From positions 1 to 64,000 of the forward strand of contig CANSOA010000006.1 in assembly GCA_947648495.1 (NCBI GenBank): a DNA stretch of 64,000 nucleotides, in the 5' to 3' direction. This stretch comes from an uncultured Clostridium sp. Its GTDB lineage: Bacteria; Bacillota; Clostridia; TANB77; CAG-508. Below are positions 1-8,149 of this stretch, in pieces. Position 1 is the first letter of the stretch. The number at the start of each line of letters is the position of its first letter. The notes beneath the pieces were generated by a model. The model saw only the letters and a list, made by a program, of their open reading frames with translations. It had not been told where the DNA came from and searched no databases. A program made the position numbers and the translations under genes.

Positions 1-2
1 AA

Positions 3-744
3 GGAGAAATCGAAGATGGAAAAGTGGGATGGACAGGAAGTGATTCGACAGGAGGAGACACAACACAAAAACCAGTTCAGACAACTTTAGATTCTGTCAC
101 AGATTCGAATATAGGAGATTATATTGATTTAGGAAATGATCCATTAGGAACGGGAAATAGTGCGAATAATTGGAGAATATTTTATAAAGAAGGAAATAGG
201 GTTTATGCAATATTAGCGGATTATTTGCCGAATGCAACAGGACATGCTACAAATGCTGGATTACCAGCTGATAAAACATATTCAGTATGGGTAGAGACTA
301 GTAAGAAAGAGGAATTTGTAAACAATTTGAATCATGCAACTGCATGGAATAGTCTAGCAAATGGAATTAATGGAGCGACAGTGACAGGCTCACTAACTTA
401 TGAGCAATTAAAAGCAAGTTGGAATAATAATAGTAAGGTGGGAAGTAGTAAATTAAATGAAACGCTAGGTAATATGCAAGAATTAAGTGACCCAACGGGG
501 CTGTATATACCACATACAAGTGAAGTTGGTGACTGTTATGGATACTGGCTAGCCGTTCTTTATGATAACTCGCCGTATATGTGGCTTGTGGGGAATAGTG
601 CATATAATGATGAAAATAAACCACAACGGAGTGATTTTCGACTCCTATGGCGTTCCACACTATGGAATTAGACCTGTGGTTTCTCTACCATCTGATATTT
701 CGGTTGAACATGATGAAGCAAATGAATTATGGACAGTGAAATAA
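3..744 (+). CDS. 3' part of a secreted pseudopilin-like surface protein, joined by +1 shift at CGG
   Basis: The reading frame is open from base 3 with no stop, so the start lies before the window. The visible part is a Ser/Thr/Asn-rich extracellular domain. Its C-terminal motif GIRPVVSLPSDI is familiar from large families of secreted, prepilin-like proteins of gut Firmicutes; the function is unknown. The frame from base 3 runs to TAG at 669-671 with an off-family tail (SDFRLLW). At the in-frame CGG at 627-629, skipping the C gives NKPQ-GVIFDSYG followed by the expected GIRPVVSL ending and a TAA at 742-744. With that shift the visible product is about 246 residues. The join is inferred from family-like sequence across the junction; the family call is tentative. 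Confidence 0.6.
627..630 (+). other. CGG +1 recoding site 1 (CGG-A to Gly)
   Basis: In-frame CGG after CAA. Skipping the C reads GGA (Gly) and moves translation from the frame ending at 671 to the frame ending at 744. No homopolymer or slippery heptamer is present. Confidence 0.7.
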
Positions 745-1030
745 AGTAAAAAATCAATTTTAAACCATTTTTTTGAAAAATTGGAGTAAAATGACTAAAA
801 AATCTGGAAAATGCGTAAAAAGTACCTATTTGCGCGTTTTAGATATATATAAAAGGTAGAGTTCAGAAAAATGACATTTTGAATGACACACTAGAATGCA
901 CGAGAAGGGGCTTTTTTAATAAAGGTAGACATAAATATCGTAAAGAGCAAAAGTCGCTTAAAATGGATAAAAAGACCCTTTAAAGGGCATATGTGTATTT
1001 TGGCGTGGCATAAAAAACGAGAATTTGAAA

Positions 1031-1061
1031 GAGGAATAATTCGTGATTATTCCTCTTTTTT
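1031..1061 (+). terminator. Rho-independent terminator
   Basis: Ten-base perfect stem GAGGAATAAT / ATTATTCCTC with a five-base loop, followed by T6. It lies in the 422-base gap between the surface protein (ends 744) and the LTA synthase-like gene (starts 1167). Apart from this hairpin and a small CCCTTTAAAGGG palindrome near 985, I see no gene in the gap. Confidence 0.85.
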
Positions 1062-1102
1062 GTTGAAATTTGTAGAAAAATGGCTTTTGGAAAAAATTTA
1101 TC

Positions 1103-1131
1103 TTGCTAATTATGTAGAATTATGTTAAAAT
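1103..1131 (+). promoter_or_regulatory. Sigma-A promoter of the LTA synthase-like gene
   Basis: TTGCTA at 1103-1108, 17-base spacer, TAAAAT at 1126-1131, 35 bases before the ATG. Confidence 0.6.
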
Positions 1132-1166
1132 AAAACGATAACAAATAAAGAAAGGAGGAATTGCTT

Positions 1167-3102
1167 ATGAAAACGGAAAGTAAAGTCTTACAGAAATTCA
1201 AAGAAAAAGGTAAAATAAGAAAAATGTTTGAATTTGTTTTAAGTTCAAGATGGTATGTACTTTTTGTTGGTATTTTAATTTTACTAAAAACGATTTTCTT
1301 TTATGCTAATACGGTTTTTAAAGATGATACAATATGGATGTGGTCTATCAGACAAACTAGCTTTTTTATTGTTATTCTTGTGTTTCCATTACTGTTATTT
1401 AGAAAATCAGTGAGAAGATTTGAATTTGGCATCATAATTAATCTTTTGATTAGTATTTTGCTGTTTGCTGATGAATTGTATTATACGTATGCATCCAATA
1501 TTTTGTCAATTATGCAAGCACGGAAATTTGCAATATAAAGACGAAATTTTAGTAGCGATTCCGACTTTGCTAAGTAGTCATCAAATACTATATTTTATCG
1601 ATTTTATAATCATTGCAATTGCTTTGGCTAGTAGATGGATAACCATTCGAGCAAAAGAAAATTTTAAAATTGCTCCAATTGCTGTTACTTTGGTGTCTAT
1701 CATATTTTTTTGTACATCATATCACTTGATTCCAGAATCGTTGGAATTGGTGACTGGTTTTATTTATAGCAAATATAAATCAGTTAGATATGGCACAATT
1801 TATGGCTATCATTTTGTGGATATTAAAAATGCAGTAACAAATCATAAAAGTACGATTTATAATACATATGATGAAATGATGGAAGCCTATGAAACGTTAA
1901 AAAATAAAAAGAAAAGTGACACTGATAGTGAAAAATATACAGGAATTGCACAAGGAAAAAATGTTTTTGCAGTGCAGTTAGAGTCTGTGCAACAGTTTGT
2001 GATTGAGCGAAAAATCAATGGAAAAGAGATTACGCCGAATTTAAACCGATTTTTAGCAGAAAATATTTATGTTTCTAATATGCATGCATCTAGTTATACG
2101 ACAACTGCCGATTCAGAACATAGTTTTATTACTTCCATTTATCCAAGCGAAAATGGGGAAGCGTTTAGTAAATATTATTCAAATACATATGATGATATTT
2201 TTAAAAATTATAAAAAAGCTGGCTACACAAATGTGTATGCACATGGAAATTATGATACTTTCTGGAATCGCAAAAATGTTTTTGCAAAATATGATGTGGA
2301 TAATGTGTATTTTATTCATGATTTTGCAGACACTTCTGAATTAATACGTACCTATTTGTCAGATGAATTATTGTATCGCCAGATTTTGGACATGTTGCCT
2401 CAAACACAAGGACCAATTTTTGCGGATATTGTGGCAGCTTCCTCACATAAACCGTTTGATTTGGAAGGAATTCAAAATAAGGAACATAAAATTTCAATTG
2501 ATGTGGGAAAATATAAAGGAACACAATTGGGTGATTACTTAGAATCGGTCAATTATGCAGATTATGCATTTGGGATTTTTTTAGAGGAGCTAAAAGCGCG
2601 AAATTTGTATGAGGATAGTGTAATTTTGGTTTATGGTGACCATTATGGAATGACAATGTATGATGAAGATTTGATTGAATTTTTGGGGGAAGATAAACAA
2701 AATTATAATTCTGTTAGAATGCAATTTGAGTTTTCAAATGTTGCTTGTGGTATGAGAATTCCAGAAATTCAGAAAATGAGGATTGAGGAGCCAGTTAGCA
2801 AAATTGATATAAAGCCAACATTGATGCAAATTGCTAATATTGAAGATACATTTTCGCTAGGAACGAGTATTTTTGAGCCAAAACCGTATGTATGTGTCAA
2901 TAATGGGAAAATTATTACAAAGGAGTACTATTATGATGCTGAAAATTGGTATGATTTAAAAACGGGAAAAGCGTTGGACATGGAAAGTTTAGAGGAAAAT
3001 GTAAAAGCTGATTTGGAGCAAAATGTAGAGCTAATGAATTTGGAAATTGGAATTTCGATGTCTGTTTTGACTGAGAATTTGTTAAAAGATTATTTAAAAT
3101 AG
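1167..3102 (+). CDS. LTA synthase-like membrane sulfatase-fold enzyme, joined by +1 shift at CGG
   Basis: The product resembles the LtaS family, which polymerises glycerol phosphate or transfers phosphoglycerol outside the membrane. Five membrane segments are visible: three before the shift (about residues 29-105) and two after. The extracellular alkaline-phosphatase-fold domain carries the nucleophile region SYTTTADSEH, the first metal-ligand region near QLESVQQ, and the metal motif GDHYG. The start at 1167 has AGGAGG nine bases upstream. The first frame ends at 1538 with an off-family tail. At the CGG at 1521 (codon 119), skipping the C gives MQA-GNLQYKDE, matching the LtaS-type region after the fourth segment. 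The joined length of 644 residues is normal for the family. Without the shift the enzyme would lose its whole catalytic domain. Confidence 0.82.
1521..1524 (+). other. CGG +1 recoding site 2 (CGG-A to Gly)
   Basis: In-frame CGG after GCA. Skipping the C reads GGA and continues as GNLQYKDE, the family-like sequence. The zero frame stops five codons later. Confidence 0.85.
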
Positions 3103-3128
3103 AAGCGAGTTTATAACTTACTCGCTTT
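3103..3128. terminator. Bidirectional terminator between convergent genes
   Basis: Stem AAGCGAGT / ACTCGCTT with a nine-base loop. T-rich sequence follows on the plus side. It serves the LTA synthase-like gene and the convergent metallopeptidase-like gene and overlaps the latter's stop. Confidence 0.75.
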
Positions 3129-4248
3129 CATTTTTATCTCGAATGGCTTCTTCAAATAATAGTTTTAATTTATCAAATAAACGACGGAAAAATTTTAAAC
3201 CGAAATGATCACGTTCTAAATCAAGCAAATCTGTTTGTAGGTCATTTAAGTAATTTAGTACGCCATATTGTTTGATTAATTCTCGTTTTTCTTCTAAACG
3301 ATTCATCATTTCACAGTAAAATGAATTGTAGAAATGATATGAATCGGTATTGATTAAAAGTTCATTAAATTCATATAAGCGTTGTTGAAAACGATTTAAA
3401 GATTGTGCATCTCGGATTGCATCAAATTCTGCTTCAAAACAATGTTCAAGGATTAAGTTTTGGGTTGAAATTGTTAATTTTAAAATCAGTGATTTGATGG
3501 AATCAATTTTTGCATTTATTTTTTTTATTTTATTTAAATTTGTCTGATTTTCTGAATAACTTGTCAATTTAGAAAACGCGAGAGCTAAACAGGATTCATA
3601 ATGGATTAATAAATCAAAATTAGCCTCAATGGTATGATAAATTTTTTCATTGCATTTTGCAATAAAAGTGTTTTTGAAAATATGGTCACTATGTAAAGTG
3701 CTGTGAAAAAGTGGATATGAGCCTGTAAAATAAATGATTTGGTTAATCAAAGCGGTTTCGATTGGGTAAAATAGAGGACTTTGTGTGTAAAAATCCATAT
3801 TATAATATTTTACATAATCAGCTTGCGTTTGAGAAGCTTTGACTGCCATTAGCTGAACGGCAGCTTCATTGATTCCTTGTCCTTTGTTTGTAGTTACATC
3901 ATATAAACCCAATTTTAATAATTTCCCTCTAGGATTTTTGACTTCTTGAATTGCATGAATACATTCATGAATAGCTAATGTGTCTAAATTGTCCAAATTC
4001 ATTTTATTGCTAAAATAAATGGTGTTATTTTTATAAAAATATTTAGCAACGCAATCCGCTGACATTTGTGCAATATACATATCAAGTCTTGCAAGTGTAT
4101 CAAAAAGTGCGTGATTGTCTAAATTATGTTCGGGAAAAGTCTCACAGATTTTTTGAGCAATAATTTGTGCAATTTTGTTAACTTGTGTTATATCTAATTT
4201 TGATTTTATTTCAATTCCTTCTCTTTTTAATATCGAATTTACATTCAT
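3118..4248 (-). CDS. Unknown protein with HExxH metallopeptidase motif
   Basis: A soluble protein of 376 residues with no signal peptide or membrane segment. AIHECIHAIQ near residue 92 is a good zincin HExxH helix, and GINEAAVQLMA about 35 residues later could supply a third ligand (Glu), as in gluzincins. The C-terminal half is helical and rich in charged residues. I do not recognise a named family. It is a single-gene unit convergent with the LTA synthase-like gene. The start has AGGAG eight bases upstream. It has no CGG codon. Confidence 0.6.
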   Translation of the reverse strand: MNVNSILKREGIEIKSKLDITQVNKIAQIIAQKICETFPEHNLDNHALFDTLARLDMYIAQMSADCVAKYFYKNNTIYFSNKMNLDNLDTLAIHECIHAIQEVKNPRGKLLKLGLYDVTTNKGQGINEAAVQLMAVKASQTQADYVKYYNMDFYTQSPLFYPIETALINQIIYFTGSYPLFHSTLHSDHIFKNTFIAKCNEKIYHTIEANFDLLIHYESCLALAFSKLTSYSENQTNLNKIKKINAKIDSIKSLILKLTISTQNLILEHCFEAEFDAIRDAQSLNRFQQRLYEFNELLINTDSYHFYNSFYCEMMNRLEEKRELIKQYGVLNYLNDLQTDLLDLERDHFGLKFFRRLFDKLKLLFEEAIRDKNESE

Positions 4249-4324
4249 AAATTACTCCTTTGTACCATATACATACATTATACATCAAATAGCAAAAAAA
4301 GAAAGAGAAAATTGAAAAAAATAT

Positions 4325-4362
4325 ATTACATTTATGTTACAGAAATGTAATATAAATGTAAT
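4325..4362. repeat. Perfect 11-base inverted repeat, possible operator
   Basis: ATTACATTTAT (4325-4335) is repeated inverted as ATAAATGTAAT (4352-4362). Inside lies another GTTAC / ATGTAAT partial copy. It sits just upstream of the promoter of the cohesin-like gene and between divergent genes, so a repressor or activator could bind here. This is inference only. Confidence 0.45.
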
Positions 4363-4372
4363 GGGCAAAAGC

Positions 4373-4401
4373 TTGATTTTTTTCTGAGAAAAAGTTATAC
4401 T
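4373..4401 (+). promoter_or_regulatory. Sigma-A promoter of the cohesin-like gene
   Basis: TTGATT at 4373-4378, 17-base spacer, TATACT at 4396-4401. Confidence 0.65.
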
Positions 4402-4438
4402 ATATATGATAGACAATATAGAAAAAAGGAGAATTCAA

Positions 4439-5218
4439 ATGAAAATAAAAAAATTAATTTGTATCAATTTAATGATTCTATTTGTTATTTTTACAATGAC
4501 GATTTCAGCAAGTGCGCTAAGTTTTACTGCTACTATGACACCAAGTGCAACAACAGTAGCCGAATCAACGGAATTTACGGTTACCGTAAAAGTTTCTAAT
4601 TTAGATGTTGGAACAAATGGCATCAATTCTTTAAAAGGTTATTTAAAATATGACACAGAAGTGTTTGATACCATCAGCGAATCGAGTATTGAAGGATTAA
4701 ATAGTTGGACTGCCAAATATGATGCAACCACTGGAAAAATAGAATTAACTAAAAATACATTTGTGACTTCTACACAAGAAGTTTTCCAAATTGCCTTTAA
4801 AACAAAATCTGGTGTTTCTGGAAAAAGTGGAACCATTTCGTATTCAAATATTGTAGCTTCTAACAGTGAAAGTGATATTTCAGCAACCGATATTTCTACG
4901 TCAATCACAGTTGGAACTGGTACAAGTTCTGAAAATAAAGTAGAAAATAATACGGCTGTAGCGCCAATTATCGCAACAACAAACACGAATACAGCGAACA
5001 ATACAACCAATACAAATGTTGTAGCTAACAATACTACAAATAATACAACCAATAATCCAATCAACAGCCAAGTTTCGAGCTATACTAACACAACATCAGA
5101 AAACGATATGCCAAAAACTGGTGTAGACGATACTTTGTTAGCCTTAGTTTTTGTGGCAATCGCTGTAGCAATGGTATTTTATATAAAAATAGAAAAATTA
5201 AATAAAGATATGAAATAG
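4439..5218 (+). CDS. Cohesin-like domain surface protein with sortase-type C-terminus
   Basis: 259 residues. An N-terminal signal peptide (hydrophobic stretch LICINLMILFVIFTMTISA) is followed by a single beta-rich domain of cohesin / carbohydrate-binding type. Recognisable elements are VTVKVSNL, SLKGYLKYD, FQIAFKTKSG and the GTISYSNIVAS strand. Next come an Asn/Thr-rich linker and MPKTG, a hydrophobic helix and a short Lys-rich tail, as in LPXTG-type wall anchoring. The domain could bind a dockerin or another surface partner, but none is visible here. The start at 4439 follows AAAGGAG by eight bases. A terminator follows at once, so it is monocistronic. Confidence 0.75.
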   Translation: MKIKKLICINLMILFVIFTMTISASALSFTATMTPSATTVAESTEFTVTVKVSNLDVGTNGINSLKGYLKYDTEVFDTISESSIEGLNSWTAKYDATTGKIELTKNTFVTSTQEVFQIAFKTKSGVSGKSGTISYSNIVASNSESDISATDISTSITVGTGTSSENKVENNTAVAPIIATTNTNTANNTTNTNVVANNTTNNTTNNPINSQVSSYTNTTSENDMPKTGVDDTLLALVFVAIAVAMVFYIKIEKLNKDMK

Positions 5219-5240
5219 AAGTGTTAATAAAATAAAAAAG

Positions 5241-5268
5241 GTCTTGCTTTTTAAAGTGAGACTTTTTT
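5241..5268 (+). terminator. Rho-independent terminator
   Basis: GTCTTGCTTT pairs with AAAGTGAGAC (two wobble pairs) followed by T6. It ends the cohesin-like gene. Confidence 0.75.
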
Positions 5269-5291
5269 GTTTGTATTTTTTTATAAAAATG

Positions 5292-5320
5292 TTGTTTTTT
5301 TTTACAAAATAGTGTACAAT
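5292..5320 (+). promoter_or_regulatory. Sigma-A promoter of rnc
   Basis: TTGTTT at 5292-5297, 17-base spacer, TACAAT at 5315-5320. Confidence 0.6.
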
Positions 5321-5338
5321 ATAATTATATTTTAGGAG

Positions 5339-6025
5339 GTGGAAAAAATAGAAGAGTTAGAAAAAAGTATTGGATATGTTTTCAAAAATAAAGAACTACT
5401 AAAAACAGCACTTACACATACTTCATATGCCTATGAAAACAAGGTTTCTAGTAATGAAAGATTGGAATATTTAGGGGATAGCATTTTGGAATTTATTAGT
5501 AGCAAATATTTATTTCAAAATTTTGACAAATTGTCAGAAGGAGAGATGACTAAAGTTAGAGCCTATAGCGTGTGTGAGGATAGTCTTTATAAAATTGCAC
5601 AAAAGCATAATTTTAGTGATTTCTTATATTTAGGAAGAAGCGAGAAAATGTCAAATTCTATCAAAAAAGCTTTGGTTGCAGATAGCGTTGAAGCGGTAAT
5701 TGCAGCTATTTATTTAGATGGTGGTTTAGAGCCTGCAGAAAAGTTTATTATGGAAAATATAAAAGAACAAATGGAATTTGCCAGTCAGAATGTTGGAATG
5801 AAGGATTATAAAACGGTTTTACAAGAAGAATTACAAAAAAAAGGCGAAGTTATGATTAAATATAATTTAATCAAAGAAGAAGGTCCAGATCATGCCAAGA
5901 CATTTACGATTGATGTAGAATGTGATGGAAAGAAACTAGCACAAGGAATTGGAAAAAGCAAGAAAAAAGCAGAAATGGAAGCGGCAAGAATTGCGCTAGA
6001 AGGCTTAAAAAAGAAAGGAAACTAA
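5339..6025 (+). CDS. rnc: Ribonuclease III
   Basis: Cleaves double-stranded RNA in rRNA and mRNA processing. The catalytic signature NERLEYLGDSILE lies near residue 40, a second acidic helix is DSVEAVIAAIYLDGG, and the C-terminal third is a double-stranded RNA binding domain ending in KKKAEMEAARIALEGL. The total of 228 residues is normal. The start is unsettled: GTG at 5339 overlaps AGGAGG itself, whereas an ATA at 5348, eight bases past AGGAGG, would give the usual family N-terminus MEELEKSIGY. It is followed two bases later by a radical SAM gene, so the two are probably co-transcribed. Confidence 0.93.
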   Translation: MEKIEELEKSIGYVFKNKELLKTALTHTSYAYENKVSSNERLEYLGDSILEFISSKYLFQNFDKLSEGEMTKVRAYSVCEDSLYKIAQKHNFSDFLYLGRSEKMSNSIKKALVADSVEAVIAAIYLDGGLEPAEKFIMENIKEQMEFASQNVGMKDYKTVLQEELQKKGEVMIKYNLIKEEGPDHAKTFTIDVECDGKKLAQGIGKSKKKAEMEAARIALEGLKKKGN

Positions 6026-6026
6026 T

Positions 6027-7106
6027 ATGAAAAAACAATACATTATTCCGATTTTTGTTCCTCATTTAGGTTGCCCAAATGAATGTATTTTTTGTAATCA
6101 ACAAAAAATAAGTGGACAATTAAAAAATGTGAGCCCGCAAGAGGTTAGAGATACGATTGAGTATTATTTGAAGTTGTTTGAAAATAAAGATGCCGAAAAA
6201 GAAATAGCTTTTTTCGGTGGTAGTTTTACAGGAATGGATGTTGAGATGCAAAATGCTTATCTAAATGTTGCATATGAATATGTAAAGCAAAAGAAAATTG
6301 CTAGAATTCGCATTTCCACAAGACCAGATTATATTGATAAACAAACGTTAAAACGCCTGAAAAAATTTAAAGTAAAAACAATAGAATTAGGGGTTCAGTC
6401 TACCAATGATTCTATTTTAAAACATGCTAAAAGAGGACATACTTATGAAGACGTAAAACGTGCTTCGCGTCTGATTCGACTTTATGGGTTCACTTTAGGT
6501 CATCAAATGATGGTTGGACTGCCAGAAAGTACGCGTTTAGATGAATTACATACAGCTAGAGATTTAGCAAAATTAAAACCTAAGATGGTTCGCATTTATC
6601 CAGTTTTGGTGATTAAAGGCACACAGTTAGAAGCCCAATACAAAAATGGTGATTATGAACCTTTGGAACTTACACAAGCGGTTGAAATCTGCAAAGAACT
6701 TTGCCAATTTTTTGAAAAGAAAAAAATCAAAGTTATTCGTATTGGACTTCAAAATACAGAAACGATTACCAATCCTGAAAAACAAGAAAGTGAGGTAATC
6801 GCTGGACCGTATCATGAAAATATGAGGCAACTTGTCGCTTCAGCGTATTATTATGACAAAATTGTTGAGAAACTCAAAAAAATTAATACAAAAGCAAAAG
6901 AAATTGAGCTTACGGTCAATCCGCAAAATATCCATGAAGTGGTGGGATATAAAAAAGAAAATATTGAAAAAATTAAAAATAATTATAATTTAGATGTTAT
7001 TGTCCGACAAAATGAGAAATTGTCAGTTAAAAAAATGGATATTAAAATTACAAAAACCTACAAAGAATTTGCAGACGATGATGAAACTTGCATCAAACTA
7101 AAATAG
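6027..7106 (+). CDS. Radical SAM protein, Elp3/HemN-related
   Basis: 359 residues. The iron-sulfur cluster motif GCPNECIFC (CxxxCxxC) lies near the N-terminus, followed by FFGGSFTGM and a TIM-barrel-like core with LGVQSTNDSIL and HQMMVGLPEST. The C-terminal part (about residues 280-359) is a separate small domain. Proteins of this type often follow rnc in clostridia. The substrate is unknown; Elp3-like tRNA chemistry is only a family guess. Start ATG 6027 is two bases after rnc. Confidence 0.8.
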   Translation: MKKQYIIPIFVPHLGCPNECIFCNQQKISGQLKNVSPQEVRDTIEYYLKLFENKDAEKEIAFFGGSFTGMDVEMQNAYLNVAYEYVKQKKIARIRISTRPDYIDKQTLKRLKKFKVKTIELGVQSTNDSILKHAKRGHTYEDVKRASRLIRLYGFTLGHQMMVGLPESTRLDELHTARDLAKLKPKMVRIYPVLVIKGTQLEAQYKNGDYEPLELTQAVEICKELCQFFEKKKIKVIRIGLQNTETITNPEKQESEVIAGPYHENMRQLVASAYYYDKIVEKLKKINTKAKEIELTVNPQNIHEVVGYKKENIEKIKNNYNLDVIVRQNEKLSVKKMDIKITKTYKEFADDDETCIKLK

Positions 7107-7142
7107 AATAAAATTTCCAAATCTACCCATACTATACATAGT

Positions 7143-7165
7143 GGCACGTGCGCCGTGCCTTTTTA
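7143..7165 (+). terminator. Rho-independent terminator
   Basis: GGCACG / CGTGCC stem with a five-base loop, then a T-rich tract. It closes the rnc-radical SAM unit just before the YitT gene. Confidence 0.8.
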
Positions 7166-7190
7166 TTTTTTTAAAGGAAATGAAAAAGTG

Positions 7191-8033
7191 ATGCAAACTG
7201 TAAAAAATATCTTAAAAGAATATGTGTTATTTATCATAGGAAGCATTTTAGCGGCATTTGGCACCAGTTTGTTTTTGCTTCCGAATCAATTATCTAGTGG
7301 TGGATTTTCTGGAATTGCGACTATTTTTTATTATTTATTTCATATAAAAATGGGAACTACGATTATGATTTTAAACATTCCAGTTTTTATTTTTGCGTAT
7401 CTTCGAGAAGGAAAAAGCTTTGTGATTAAAACAATTGTATCGACTTTTGTTTTTTCGGAAGCGATTAATATATTTGACAAAATCGAACCTTTTACAACAG
7501 ACAAAATATTAGCAAGTGTGTATGGCGGAATTATTATTGGATTGGGACTGGCACTTGTGTTTAAAGGGAAAAGTTCGACTGGTGGGACGGATTTGCTGGC
7601 CAATATTATTGTAACATATAATAACGAAATTAGTCTTGGAAACGTACTGCAAGGGCTGGATATTTTTGTAGTATTATTAAATATTGTGTTTTTGGGCGAA
7701 ATTGAAATTGGGTTGTATTCTGCGATTGCGATTTATATTATTAATAAAATGTTAGATTTGGTGTTTGAAGGCATTAATTTTAGTAAAATGATTTACATTA
7801 TTTCAGACCAATATGAAGACATTTCAAATATTATTCATCGAGAACTCAAAAGAGGTGCAACTGGGATTTATGCCAAAGGTTTGTATACCAATCAAGAAAA
7901 AATGATGGTTATGTGTGTGGCGAAGAGAAAGCATATTATTAAAATCAAAGAAATTTCAAAGCAAATTGACCCAAATGCTTTTATTATTATAACTGATGCA
8001 CGTGAGGTGTATGGGTTGGGATTTAAAAATTAA
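7191..8033 (+). CDS. YitT family membrane protein (DUF161 plus DUF2179)
   Basis: 280 residues. Five hydrophobic segments fill residues 10-190, with the family-typical LPNQLSSGGFSGIA and GKSSTGGTDLLANI loops. A small cytosolic DUF2179 domain follows, containing RGATGIYAKGLYT and FIIITDAREVYGLGF. The family is widespread in Firmicutes and of unknown transport function. ATG 7191 was chosen because AAAGGA lies eleven bases upstream; a longer in-frame form would start inside the terminator hairpin. Confidence 0.88.
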   Translation: MQTVKNILKEYVLFIIGSILAAFGTSLFLLPNQLSSGGFSGIATIFYYLFHIKMGTTIMILNIPVFIFAYLREGKSFVIKTIVSTFVFSEAINIFDKIEPFTTDKILASVYGGIIIGLGLALVFKGKSSTGGTDLLANIIVTYNNEISLGNVLQGLDIFVVLLNIVFLGEIEIGLYSAIAIYIINKMLDLVFEGINFSKMIYIISDQYEDISNIIHRELKRGATGIYAKGLYTNQEKMMVMCVAKRKHIIKIKEISKQIDPNAFIIITDAREVYGLGFKN

Positions 8034-8055
8034 ATGAATTTTTATGCAAAAAATC

Positions 8056-8084
8056 TTGTTATTTTTTGCATATTTTTATATAAT
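8056..8084 (+). promoter_or_regulatory. Sigma-A promoter of the anchored envelope protein gene
   Basis: TTGTTA at 8056-8061, 17-base spacer, TATAAT at 8079-8084. The preceding hairpin GCAAAAAAT / ATTTTTTGC (8046-8070) overlaps it and may end the YitT transcript. Confidence 0.6.
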
Positions 8085-8149
8085 AAATACAAAAAGAAGT
8101 AAGGAGGAAACTTAAAAGTTGTGTTTTGACAATTTTAAGTAAGAATCGT

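Noticed and set aside
745..1160. Hidden gene in the 422-base gap after the first gene.
   Set aside because: All frames are broken by stops, no ribosome site with a following frame was found, and only a terminator and the next promoter are visible.
4639..5064. Long minus-strand open frame (141 codons) opposite the cohesin-like gene.
   Set aside because: It is very Val-rich, has no ribosome site and mirrors the Asn/Thr-rich codons of the real gene; a shadow frame.
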